Part shown: positions 1 to 10,328 of the stretch, piece after piece | Layout: each line of letters starts with the position of its first letter | Position numbering within the stretch: position 1 is the stretch's first letter | Source of the DNA: Emergomyces orientalis | Taxonomy: Eukaryota; Ascomycota; Eurotiomycetes; Onygenales; Ajellomycetaceae | Length of the DNA: 64,000 bases | NCBI GenBank assembly: GCA_002110485.1 | Contig: MOWL01000068.1 | Coordinates: 682,001-746,000, forward strand | Reading direction: 5' to 3' | Notes under the pieces: model-generated | Seen by the model: the letters and a program-made list of their open reading frames with translations, nothing else | Databases searched by the model: none | What the model was told of the DNA's origin: nothing | Made by a program: the position numbers and the translations under genes

Positions 1-216
1 AAACGGCATGCCAGAGAAGTTATGGCGTCGACGGGGAAGAATATTCGGCCCAATCTGAAGGGGGTGGAGGGCGGGGAAAAAACTGTTAATGCGCTTATAG
101 GGCCAACGGTGCAGGCGTTGGGGAAGGCGTTAGAGGAGTATAGGAAGGCGTTGGCGCAGCAGATCCAGGGACAGGACGGGACAGCAGGGCTAGCAGCTGC
201 GGGGGGAGGAGGATAG
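1..216 (+). CDS. C-terminal fragment of an unidentified protein (5' end outside window)
   Basis: An open frame enters from the left edge and stops at the TAG at 214-216, giving about 71 residues. The reading frame is open from base 1, so the ATG at 22 is probably internal. The fragment has a basic start (KRHAREV), a helical stretch rich in Ala, Leu, Glu and Lys (ALGKALEEYRKAL), and a low-complexity Ala/Gly tail ending in four glycines. This looks like the end of a coiled-coil or helical protein. I do not recognise the family. It is read as coding because the frame is open from the edge and the composition is protein-like, with an amphipathic helix before the stop. Confidence 0.5.
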   Translation, partial: KRHAREVMASTGKNIRPNLKGVEGGEKTVNALIGPTVQALGKALEEYRKALAQQIQGQDGTAGLAAAGGGG

Positions 217-1426
217 ATAGCCGGTTGGTCACGGGGTAGTAGGCTTTTTAATTATAGTTTTACTTTTAAAAGAACATCATCGGCTGTCAATAAGCACATC
301 CACACTTTTTTGTTTACGATTGCATATGTCCTCTTGCATGGTACCCGGGTAATGCCTTTTCCCCCCTTTCTTTTAGCATGGGATGGAAAGAAACCCTGGC
401 TGCTGTTAATCTATTGTTACTCCTGGACAAGGCGTTGAAGAAGTGGAATGATCACCACATTATCTCCCTGTCCCCCACTTCTTCATGTTTTGTAATATTC
501 TGTATTTTAATGATGAATAATGGCATGAAGTGAACTTGATATACTGAATGAATTTATCAAATTTCGTTTCATTCCTTTTCATTCCTCATCAACAGTCAGT
601 CGGTGGCTCGCAAAAATGTGGTTTCCCCAACGTTATTCCTCCAAACTTACCCTTCAACCAACGGATTTAGGGCTCAACCCTGCGTTAGGGCAGTTAACCC
701 AAACAGTCAATATTTCTCTGGTCTACCACCCCAGCATTGGCCAACTGGACAAAAGGAAAATTCAGCCAGGTTTCGTGTCCTGGATTTTCCTCCTTCTTTT
801 CTTTTTTTCGTTCCTTTTTCTTCTTTTTTCTTCTTCTTTTTTTTTTTTTTTTTTGCGTGAACGAATTGGGAAGGGAAAAGATGCACAAAACACCCTTAAT
901 ATTGAACCAATTTCGTTTCCGTGCATGAAAGGGAAGCAAAGAGAAACGGAAGGGAACAGAAAGATAGCAGCTTCGTTTGTTTGAACCATAGCCTGCATCT
1001 GATTGTGTCTCCTCTTTAAAACGTTTATTTTACTTCCTGGCAGTGCTAGCCTGGGACTTGGGGCTTCCGTGTTCTCCCTGCGTCAAAGGAAACAAAAAAC
1101 AAAAAAACAAAAAAAGCAAAAAAAAACAAAAAAACTCCGCGTTCAGTTAAAGGGCTATTTATCTGCAACTTTTGGTGGCTTCATTCCTCCTTTCTTTTGG
1201 GGGTGATTTTTTCCCTTTTCGCGAGAAGCAGCTTTCTCTCTCTAAATTGACACATATACTTCACCTAGCCCATTTCATTTATTAAGCTGAACTGAATTGA
1301 TAGGTTATAACCTACTTAATCGTCCCCAAAGGCTATCTAATACCGCGGCATCGAGACGCAAAAGCCAAAGGAAAAGGAAACGGTCCAAAACACCAAAAAA
1401 AAAAAAAAAAAAAAAAAAAAACCGCT
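217..1426. other. Intergenic: 3' region of left-edge gene and leader of the Gag-like gene
   Basis: No supportable gene. It holds a long C/T tract ending in poly-T (about 788-854), an A-rich run of AAAAAC-type repeats (about 1090-1132) and a 30-nt poly-A (about 1390-1420) ending only a few bases before the ATG of the Gag-like gene. Short open frames here are mostly translations of these homopolymers. Confidence 0.6.
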
Positions 1427-3244
1427 ATGCCCAGCAGAAGTTCATCCAGAAACACGTCCGAACGCGCCTCCGCATTGAACGCAACCGCCGCCGCCTTTTC
1501 ACCAACCCAACTTACTATCTTCCAACCGGCCAATTTCAATATGCCCACTGCTAGCTCCGACGCTGCCGATTTCTCCCCAGACGTGTACATCAAGAATAAC
1601 GAGGACATCACGACTCTCAATCCTGACACTCCCACTGCGTATGAAGAAACCTTCGCGCCGTTTCCCGAGTTTGAATTGGGGAAAGGAGAAATTGAACGGG
1701 AGGTGTTTCAGATCCAAAAAGAAACAATGGACCTCCATTCGGCACATAGGCTTGAAATCGAGAAATTAACCTTAGGCCTCTCGTTGGAAATCCAACAGCT
1801 GAAGAAAGAGTTGAATACGATCAGACGCTCGAATGGGAATGGGAATGGGAACGGGAACGGGGACAGGAATGCGGAGGGAGAGGGGGCGGGAGAGCCACCC
1901 GTTTGCGCCGAAAAAGACAATCAAGATATTAACGGCAGCATCAAGGAAACCGAGAAACCTGACGCGGAAGCTGTGGTCGGCAAGAAGATAATCGCATTCC
2001 TTCGGTTGACGAAGGACGTTCCTTACCCGCACCGTCTATATGGTAAAAGCAATTACTCCATCTGGCGGGAATCGATACTCTCCATTGCTGAGACCACAGG
2101 ATGCAACCACATCATCGACAATGGGCAAAAATTCTCTCCCTTCACTGATGAAAACACGTACTTGTGGGACCTGCAGAATGACTGGCTGTATGATTTAATA
2201 TGGGACTCAGTAGGCCCCCAGGCAATGGAGTTGGTCACTCAACCAAAAAGACACTCCGCATATCTTCTCTGGAATCAGCTGGAGTCTACATTCCGTCGAC
2301 CTCTTGAGGAAGAGCGCCGCTCCATTTTCCATAGTCTGTTCCCCTCTCAGAAAACCAGTGACAGGGAATATATCAAGCAGTTTCAGGAGGCGAGAAGGAA
2401 GCTGGAGAAGATTGGTTTTCCAGTTCCTGATTGGCTGTTGTACGATATTCTGTATGAAAGTGTTTCAAGCAGTTCCCGAAATACTATCCATGCAAACTTT
2501 ACGTTGAAACAAGAGGAGGAGCCCAAGTCCGTGCCACAGACACTGGATATTGATACATTGATTGATGAGCTGGTTGCCTGTTTACCCCCAGAAGGAAACA
2601 TTGTTGTCAGCACTATTTCGAACAGTGATAGTAATACTGATTCATCGTCCGCTACGTTGCCTTTGACCCATGCTACGGCGATCAGGAGTGGAATTGGGTC
2701 TACTAGTGCGAACAGCGTCAACGACAACGATAACGTTAGTACTCATAGCGAAGCAACCGGATCGTCCTCAAAGAAGAAAAAGTGGAACTACCAACAATCG
2801 TCAAACCCAAATAATACCAATGACCACAAGACCATTATCAGCAACACCAGCAGCGGTGGTAGGGATGAAAACCCCGAACCGCGTTCCCGGCCAGGTAACG
2901 AGTGCGAATTCTGCACGCGGCGAGGCCATACACAGTCTGTCTGCTTCGTAAAACATCCAGAACTGGCTCCTGAGAACTGGCGTCGCCAGAACCAGCAAAA
3001 AATCGAATTCTTCCGCCATAAGGCTGCCCAGCATCAGCCACAGCAAAATAAAAAATTTGTGCCTCGAGCGCCGCGGACACACAGCCAGACTCGGGGCCGA
3101 GCTCGCCAGAAAGGGAATAACCCCAGCAACAATAACAATTCGAAGCCGGGAATTGCCAGCTCGAGCCCTGCGCGTGTGAATATGAACCAGAGCATCCAGG
3201 CGATTGCGAGGCAGTTCTATGAGCAGATGGAAAATGATGTTTGA
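1427..3244 (+). CDS. Stand-alone Ty1/copia-type Gag-like protein with CCHC zinc knuckle
   Basis: An intact 605-residue single-exon frame. Residues about 85-130 form a short coiled coil, followed by an (NG)n low-complexity tract. Residues about 203-380 carry the hallmarks of copia-type Gag (UBN2/DUF4219-like): an LYGKSNYSIWRESI motif, then LWNQLESTF and a YIKQFQEARRKLEKIG helix. Cys493, Cys496, His501 and Cys506 form a CX2CX4HX4C zinc knuckle, the nucleic-acid-binding motif of retrotransposon Gag. The tail is basic and Asn/Gln-rich. No protease, integrase or reverse transcriptase frame follows, and no flanking LTR pair was seen. It is either the gag of an internally deleted element or a domesticated Gag gene; the long uninterrupted frame favours recent or constrained coding. 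ATG 1427 is the first in frame; Met38 (about 1538) is an alternative. Confidence 0.8.
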   Translation: MPSRSSSRNTSERASALNATAAAFSPTQLTIFQPANFNMPTASSDAADFSPDVYIKNNEDITTLNPDTPTAYEETFAPFPEFELGKGEIEREVFQIQKETMDLHSAHRLEIEKLTLGLSLEIQQLKKELNTIRRSNGNGNGNGNGDRNAEGEGAGEPPVCAEKDNQDINGSIKETEKPDAEAVVGKKIIAFLRLTKDVPYPHRLYGKSNYSIWRESILSIAETTGCNHIIDNGQKFSPFTDENTYLWDLQNDWLYDLIWDSVGPQAMELVTQPKRHSAYLLWNQLESTFRRPLEEERRSIFHSLFPSQKTSDREYIKQFQEARRKLEKIGFPVPDWLLYDILYESVSSSSRNTIHANFTLKQEEEPKSVPQTLDIDTLIDELVACLPPEGNIVVSTISNSDSNTDSSSATLPLTHATAIRSGIGSTSANSVNDNDNVSTHSEATGSSSKKKKWNYQQSSNPNNTNDHKTIISNTSSGGRDENPEPRSRPGNECEFCTRRGHTQSVCFVKHPELAPENWRRQNQQKIEFFRHKAAQHQPQQNKKFVPRAPRTHSQTRGRARQKGNNPSNNNNSKPGIASSSPARVNMNQSIQAIARQFYEQMENDV

Positions 3245-4358
3245 AATCTTGGCTTGCTTCTTACTACTTTGGAATATTTTGAACTATATATATATTGGAA
3301 GCGATTTGGCGAGATACAAACAATGCGACCTGATACTCGGTTCAGCTTGTTGACTTTGTTTTCCACTATCTTCATGCCCAGCCTTGTATCGCTTTTTTTT
3401 TCCCCTTTTTTTTCCCTAGTGACACGCTGGGGTTGATTGTGAAGGGGGAGTACAATTTATTGTGTTATGATAATCTGTTTTCATGTCGTTCATTACTATT
3501 GGGAGGTGTTACAATGCAAAGGACAGCTCTGGAACCATCCAGGGAGTAGTAAAGAGGAGGTAGAGAACCTAATTGAGCGTTTTTTGGAATGGCCGTGATA
3601 GCATAAACTAATACAAAAAGCCTAAAAAAAATCGTAAAAGCAGGTTAGCAAAAAGAAATCTGATCCCGACCTCCATATCAGGTAATATAAAAGCCCGTGT
3701 TCGTTGCTCACCTCAGGGTGCAACGAACTCAGTAGTTTGGTATATATTTTCGGCATGCCGAGTTCCAAGAGTTCGGGAAGCCGTTGCCCATATTGGACAT
3801 GTGTACTTTGGCCGCATTCGAACATCACTTTTCTGCAGCCGCCGGACTCACATCAACCAACTTCAATTCGCTTAACACGCCGTTTAAGGACCCCCTCCTC
3901 CCCTTTATATGATTGCCTATGCACTGAAACACCTATATGCGGAAAATCGGATGAGCCTTGTAGTTGAGTTATTTGTGCAGAAGGGAGCACCTACCAACCG
4001 AAGCTGGGGGTGACGCTGAACTCTCCTCCGCAACTGGTCATTAGCGGGGTATGCGGTTGGCACAGTCGTTAAAAAGGGCGTATCCGAAAACTTCCAGAGA
4101 CGAACAATAAAGAAATAAAGAGATAGTGGGATTGTGATTGAGCAGTGTTTGACCTTGGACATACACCGTTTCCCCCCCGCCACCCACGACAACCATTCAT
4201 CAAGCGGAAACAGACAGCAACAGAAACGAAGCGGAAGCGCCAAATCCAATTTTAAATAACCAGCTACAAATAGGATAATAGAAATCTCTCATACGCTTAC
4301 CCGTATTCCGCCTATCTCACGCGCCGTCCGTTTTTCCGTTCTTCACGACGCGGAAATC
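3245..4358. other. Intergenic with a purine tract (possible PPT remnant)
   Basis: No supportable gene. A purine run GAAGGGGGAG near 3440-3449 is followed by TA-rich sequence and a TGTTATGATA about 15 bases later. That arrangement resembles a retrotransposon polypurine tract beside a 3' LTR start, but no second copy was found upstream of the Gag-like gene. The remainder, up to the Dsc2-like ATG, is non-coding; the last 300 bp are presumably its promoter. Confidence 0.45.
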
Positions 4359-5553
4359 ATGCTCAGCTCCGGCTTCACCAATGCGCCCATATCGAAATAT
4401 GCGCTGGTTTTCTTAATCGCTTCGTCGATTGTTGTCAGTGTAGCGGACGTGAAGTACTTGCTATATATACAGGTCGTGCCGCATCTATGGAAATATTGGC
4501 AGGTATGGAGGCTAGGAGTTTGGCAGGTGAGTTTTAATCTTTGACCTTTCCTTCTGCTCCTGATCCCTTCGTTCCGTGGAAATTTAGAGACAAAGGGGCT
4601 GTTTAACACAAAGCTAATATATCTCATACGTAGTTATGCTACACGAATTCAACGGAAGTACTCTTTGCAGCGCTGCTCCTTTATCAGCTCCGGGTAATTG
4701 AACGACTATGGGGATCCAGGAAATTCGGCGTATGTCCCTCCCCCCCCTGACATGAAATCCCCTTCTTATAATCCATGCAATACCGTGGACTAACATTCAT
4801 CCCCCCACCTCACAGAGCTTCCTCCTAACGACTCTCCCCTACACAACCCTCCTCCCCCCACTCATCCTCTCTCTACTCCTCCGCCCTCTCTCCCTAAATA
4901 CCCTAAACTACCTCCCCGCCGGTCCGACAGCCATCCTCTTCGCCCTCCTCGCCCAGTTCTACTCTGCAATCCCACGTGCATACAAATACCGCATCACCAC
5001 CACAACCACCATCACATCCTCCTCCACAACATCAACACCACCAACAATAACCATCAGCGATAAATCCACCACCTACCTCCTCGCAGCACAACTCTCCCTC
5101 GCCCAATTTCCCCACTCCCTCCTCCCCGCCGCTATAGGCTGGGCTGTCGGCTACGCCTGGCGCTCAGATATATTGCCCGGCCGTGCGGCGGCGTGGAGGG
5201 TGCCCGGGTGGGTCTATGGGGATACGTCTATCGATGCCGCGGCACGGGGACATGGTCAGGGAGATGGACATGGTGGTGGCCTCAGTTCCGGTAGGACTGG
5301 CGGGTGGAGGCCGTGGGCGGGACTGCGGAGGGTGACGGGGAGGAGTGGTGGGGATGCGGAGAGGTTTGAGGGGTTGAGGAGACGATTGGAAGGGGAGTCG
5401 AGGGCTGCGGCTGCGACGGGCGGGCGGAGAGGTGGTAGCGGTGAGGATGCGGCGGGTGGGAGTGGCGATAGCGGGGATGGGGGCCGGGGCCAGGGGCAGC
5501 AGAGGAGGCCGTTGGCAGGGCAGATATTGGATCGGTTTACGGGGAGTTTTTAA
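4359..5553 (+). CDS. Dsc2/UBAC2-type rhomboid-like ER membrane protein
   Basis: Three exons, 4359-4526, 4634-4729 and 4816-5553, all joined in phase 0, give 333 residues. The introns have GTGAGT and GTATGT donors and TAG/CAG acceptors. The N-terminal two thirds are hydrophobic: helix 1 at about residues 13-30, then a YTNSTEVLFAALLLYQLRVIERLWGS segment and a YLPAGPTAILFALLAQFYSAIP segment. This is the rhomboid-pseudoprotease pattern of the UBAC2/Dsc2 family. In fungi Dsc2 is a subunit of the Dsc E3 ligase, which supports SREBP cleavage and membrane-protein degradation. The C-terminal ~120 residues are Gly/Arg-rich and disordered, and I cannot see a clear UBA domain, which some homologues have. 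The family call is firm; Dsc2 orthology is inferred. Confidence 0.8.
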
Positions 5554-6389
5554 GGGGACTGATTGTTTTAACCTGCTACATGGCTAAGTTTGATTTGTCT
5601 GGTTTGTTTTCAATGGTTGCTTCTGATCTTCTTGAGCGGCAACCCTTGAGAGGTGTGGCAGCGTGTGATGATAGAAGGGTGAGCGCTTTGCCCTCTTATG
5701 CGTTTCTTCTTTTCATTTCTTTGATCTTAGCAACCTTGCATGCATATTTCTTTAGCCAATTTCCGTCAATCCCATTCGTATTGCGATTAGATAAGAACTA
5801 TTTCATGGTCGTTTCTATATGAAGTCTGGACTAATCGTATATGCCAGTCATTACGCATCTCTAGGTTTAGTTTGAACATACAATGAATGCATTTAAATTG
5901 AATAATAGGATTGATTCTATCTTTCCAACCGTAAAACAACCAAAAATAGAATAAACATATGCAACAGAGAGGGAAAAGAGAAAGACGAGAAGAGAGAATG
6001 GGGAGAGATGGGCAAAATCAATCAACAGGAGAGTTCCCAAGTGGGGGCGACGCCATCCAGCCAGCAGTGAAATGCAAAGGGAAAAAAAAATGAAAAGAAA
6101 AGGAAAAAGCCAAGAGCTAATAATGATAAAAAATACCCCAGTCCAAATTCGCCATCCGTTAAGGAATCCATACGATCTGTCTTTCCTTTCTAGTTCATGA
6201 CATTCGTGCGGGCGGGTGGGTGGGTGAGTTGAGATAAGTGTAAAAAGGGAGGGGGGGTATTTGTAGGTCCAGATAAACGTGGCCAATCGATCGAAAGGAT
6301 TCCGGGAAACGTTGATAGCTAGCTTCCTGTGAGAGAAGGAGGGTGGGAATGGTGACAGTATAATGAGCCGGACATCCATATATTTCATC
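5554..6389. other. Convergent intergenic region
   Basis: The 3' flanks of the Dsc2-like gene (+) and the ING-family gene (-) face each other here. Apart from short A/G-rich tracts (about 6075-6110) nothing is supportable. A minus-strand open frame over 5867-6439 overlaps the last ING exon in a different frame and is not considered coding. Confidence 0.6.
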
Positions 6390-8882
6390 CTATTTTCCAT
6401 TCCCTGATTTCCCCTTCTTCTGATTATCCTTGCACTCATTGCAATACCATTTAGCTAAACACATATATTAGCATCTTATTCAAACCGAAATCAAATCCAT
6501 AGTTCCATTCCATTCCTAAAGAAAGTAGGGAAAGGAGGGGAGGGGAGGCGGGGTTTAAACTCACAACTCTTCAACGGTGCCCTCGACAACCCCACACACG
6601 ACAAATGAAACCACTCCCGCGGACACGTCTCATTATCACACGCAACCATCTCCCCAAAACTAACCTGGTTACAATAACAATACCTCGGCTCCCCCTCATC
6701 TTCCTCATCATCCCCCTGGCGCGATGAGTCCTCATCTTCCGTCGCTGCTGCGGCGATAAATTGCTGTGCGGCCGCCGCAAGACCTGCACCCTTTTTATGT
6801 GACCGTTTGGTGGCGCCGGTGCCGGTGCTGCTGGTGGTGCTAGTGCCGCCGGGTCCTCCGCCATCCGCCGCTGTCGTAGTACCACCGCGTGGCCTTGTGG
6901 TCCGTTGTGGTTGTGGTTGCTGGGATGATTCGGGAAAGGTGGAGACCACTGGTGTTGAATTCTTGGATGAGCGACCTTTTGGTTGTGGTGCTGCGGAAAG
7001 GGGTTCGGAATTGGGGCCTGGTTCTGTTTTGGCTGCGTTATTGGTATTATTATTGTTATTGATGTTATTGTAGCCACTAGGACCTATGTCCTCTCTCTTC
7101 GGTAAGGGCTCCACCGGCCTAGTGGTAGTAGAGATTGAGGGACTGGGTTTCTGATCACCATTAACTCCTGTTGTATTAGAAGAAGCGGGTGCAGTTTTAG
7201 CACTAGTTGGATCCTTGGAGTGAGTGGAGGGCTTGGGATCCGAAGAAATAGGTTTTTCTGCGATTGGAACAGCCGAGTTAGAGACGTCCAGAAAGGTGAT
7301 GGATCCGGGTGGAGGTCCGGGTAACGTACTTGAATTGGGCGCCCGATTCGACGCAGAAGATGAAGGTCGCTGACGGCCATTGGTCACTTGATTGCTCGCC
7401 AGTTGTGATCTGGAAGATGGTGGACGCGGAAGAGCATTGGGAGCGGGACTGGCGGCTTTGATAGAAGGATTAAGAGAGGGGAGAGCAGGGGAAGGGACAA
7501 GGGCTGGTGATCCAGTTGCGGACGCCGCTGTGTTTGTTCTGATTTCATCCAGTTAGAATCGGATTGGGGTTGAAGAACGTTATAAAACACTCTTTTCACG
7601 AGAGCAAATTGGGACATACCTTTTCCTCCCAGCAGGATTTGCATTCGGCGCTCGTACTCTCTTCTTTACAACATCAGTAGCAGAAACGTCTTTCAAAGCA
7701 CCTCGCCCAGCGCCCGTATTCGTCGCAGTGCTAGCTGACCGCTCCATCCCCGTAGCGGTAGCTGTACCTGTGGGGTGAGGTTTCTCGACCCTCCTCCGTT
7801 TGGCGGGGGCAGCAGAGGTTGCAACCGCACCACCCGCGCCAATCGGGATATTACCATTGGCCGGCGTTTCGCCGCTTCTACCTTTACCACCAGTGTTTTT
7901 TCGTGACGGAACCCGTCCGTCCTCACCATCTGCATCTGCATGATTCCGCCTATGTTTCCGAGAAACCCCTTCCCTTCTAGCCTCGCCCTCGAGAGCCGCA
8001 GCAAGGTTCTGATCACGGGTAGAAGCGGTTTCGCGTCGGGGGCGCTCAGACGTATTTCCCGGGGTCTTCGCAGCGGTCTTGTTTGAATACGCCCAGTGCG
8101 TAAGACTACCCAGCCGCGCCTCTTCACTGATTTCGCCCTCAACATATGGGAAGGTCGTGTCGATACGTCTAACCTGCTTCTCAAGCTCATTATTTGCGTT
8201 CCACAGCACATGGTTTTTCTCATCGGTAGTAATCATAAGGTCGGAGAGGGTGGAGCGGAGCTCGAAGAAAATCTTCCTGCGGGCAAGTGCCTCAGGTGAG
8301 TCGTAATTAATCGGTTCCTTCGCCTACCAGCAAACAGCAAACATATTAGCATACAATACACAGACATTAAAAGCCCCCTCTCCCCACCCCAAAAAGCCAA
8401 AAACTCACCGGTACACCCCCCTGCATCAACTTCGCATAAGGCGTCGACGCCGTCGCAGCATCAAGCTGTTTCGCCAACGCTTCTTCCAACGCCCACGCCT
8501 TCCCATCGACTTCCTTCAACAACGACGCATGTCTTCGAAACTCCTTAGGCAGCGCCGTAATGGCATCTGTGAAGTGTGTGATAGCTGGGTAGAGGCCGTG
8601 AGGGACGTTCTGGGCACCTGATGATTCGAGCCCTGTGCCAACGCCGGAACCCGCACCACCAAAGCCAAGACCAGAACCCAGCCCGTATACGCTACTGCTG
8701 CCGCGGAGGCCCAGTCCAGTGAAGGTAGAGCGGCTGGCTGTTTTGGAGGTGCGGCTAGGGTTTGTGCGGGTTTGGCGGGAGGATTGGCGGATGGAGTTGC
8801 TGCTGGGGCCAATGCCCGTGGTGCTGGTGGTCGTAGTGGTAGTTGGGGCGTGGGCAACACCCGGGGCGAGAGTGGTGGCCAT
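6390..8882 (-). CDS. ING-family PHD-finger chromatin protein (Yng2/Pho23-like)
   Basis: Four exons on the minus strand, 8882-8409, 8323-7620, 7538-6565 and 6454-6390, with consistent phases and canonical donors (GTGAGT, GTATGT, GTGAGT). The product is 738 residues. The ING N-terminal helical domain spans about residues 95-215 (YPAITHFTDAITALPKEF, then a helix and FPYVEGEISEEARLGSL). The middle ~450 residues are disordered and rich in Ser, Pro, Thr and basic patches. A C-terminal C4HC3 PHD finger has ligands Cys680, Cys682, Cys693, Cys698, His704, Cys707, Cys722 and Cys725; the last two come from the tiny final exon. ING PHD fingers read H3K4 methylation in histone acetyltransferase (NuA4/NuA3) or deacetylase (Rpd3) complexes. 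The sequence alone does not decide between Yng2 and Pho23. Yeast relatives are about 220-330 residues, so this protein is much enlarged by its linker. Confidence 0.9.
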
Positions 8883-10328
8883 GGAATCCAGGGGGTTATG
8901 TGTCCACTGGTATATATCTAAGGCAAGATCAAGACAGAGAAAGGGAAGTAGGAGGAGGGAGAAAGGAATAGATGGCTAGGTAGGGTAGTTGGCTCTTCCT
9001 CTACGCCCCACGGCGAGAGACGAGCTAGGTTGGGCCGGAGCAGGAACAGGATGGTAAACAGGCTGTGAAAATTGGGAGAGTAGATGTGTTTAAAATGAGA
9101 AAAAGAGGATATAGTGACGAGATAGTAGAGAGGAGTAGTAAAAGCAGCAGATTAGAGAGAAGATGGTGAGGTGAAGTTGAAGTTGAAATTGAAGTTGGAG
9201 ATGAAGATGAAGATGATGGTGAAGATATTCGTTCCTACTTAGGTAATAATTACAGCAGCCGAAATTTTGGGGGGGGGAGAAATGCAGCGCCCAAAAGGGT
9301 TTAGCGTTGAAACCGGAAACACCAATCCTATTTGGGAGTAGCTCCGTGTACCTCGTGGTCCGTCACAGGTAAAAAATCGCTTTCCCCATATGATGAAAAT
9401 ATGTACGTATGTGCAGGACATAACACTGCGAGGCTGATAAGATGAATGCTGGCTCCAATACCACTTTTAAACTAAAATTAAAATTATACAAATACAAATA
9501 CAAGAGGACGGCGAAATTGAAGAAGAAGAAAACTTGAGAAAACCAAAATAATGAAAAAATATATATTTTAAAAATAAAAAATTGAAAGAACGGTGCATCT
9601 AATTTACATTTCTTTTCTGCAAAGAAGCAAAAAAATAGGCAAAAATAATATAATAATACACGTATGTATATATATAGCTAATAGCCATGATTAATCTGAT
9701 CTAGCCTGTCTCTCTCTCTCTCTTCTTCTCTCTTCCCTTCTCTCTAACTTTTGCCCTCCCAACTAATACACAACCGTAGTAGAAATATAATCAGCTATCA
9801 TCTTCTCAAGCAGAGCCAATTTTTTGTTGCGTTAAACAACCCATCAATCAAACAAAAGCAAAATCAACTCTAACAAATTCTGTAGTCTGGGTTTGGTTTG
9901 CTGTTGTGGATGTTGACGACTTGTAAGAGCCCAGCATTAATAAAAGTTGAAACACGAGGACGAAAGAAATGAAACACATGCTACGATAAAAAAAACAGAA
10001 AAAGGTTGGGTTGAGGGGGTTGGGGGTGGGGTTTGGGGAGAGGAAAATTACAAACGGGAAAAAAACGAGAATAAATCCATGAAGAACAAAAAAGGAAATG
10101 GGAAAAGAAATTATGAGGCAAGCGGCAATGCAGTTAAACAGAAAAGGGGGGGACACGAGGAGGATAAACAATGGAATAAGGAAAATCAATATATCTTCAC
10201 AGAAAAGAAAAATCAAAAATCAAAAATCAAAAAAATCAAAAATTAAGAACAAAGCAAAACCCATATCAAAAAGAGTGGTTTTTTTTAAAAAAAAAGAACT
10301 CGAGTTAAAACAAAGGTTTAACTTTGTT
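8883..10328. other. Intergenic: ING-gene promoter and KGD1 3' flank
   Basis: No gene seen. It contains a degenerate GAAGTTGAA/GATGAAGAT repeat (about 9170-9228), an AT-rich segment (about 9470-9700), a CT microsatellite (about 9705-9745) and a G-rich run on the + strand (about 10005-10040) with several G-tracts. The KGD1 stop follows at 10329. Confidence 0.6.

Noticed and set aside
5867..6439. 190-codon minus-strand frame
   Set aside because: It overlaps the final ING exon in a different frame; the ING frame completes the PHD finger and is the real one.
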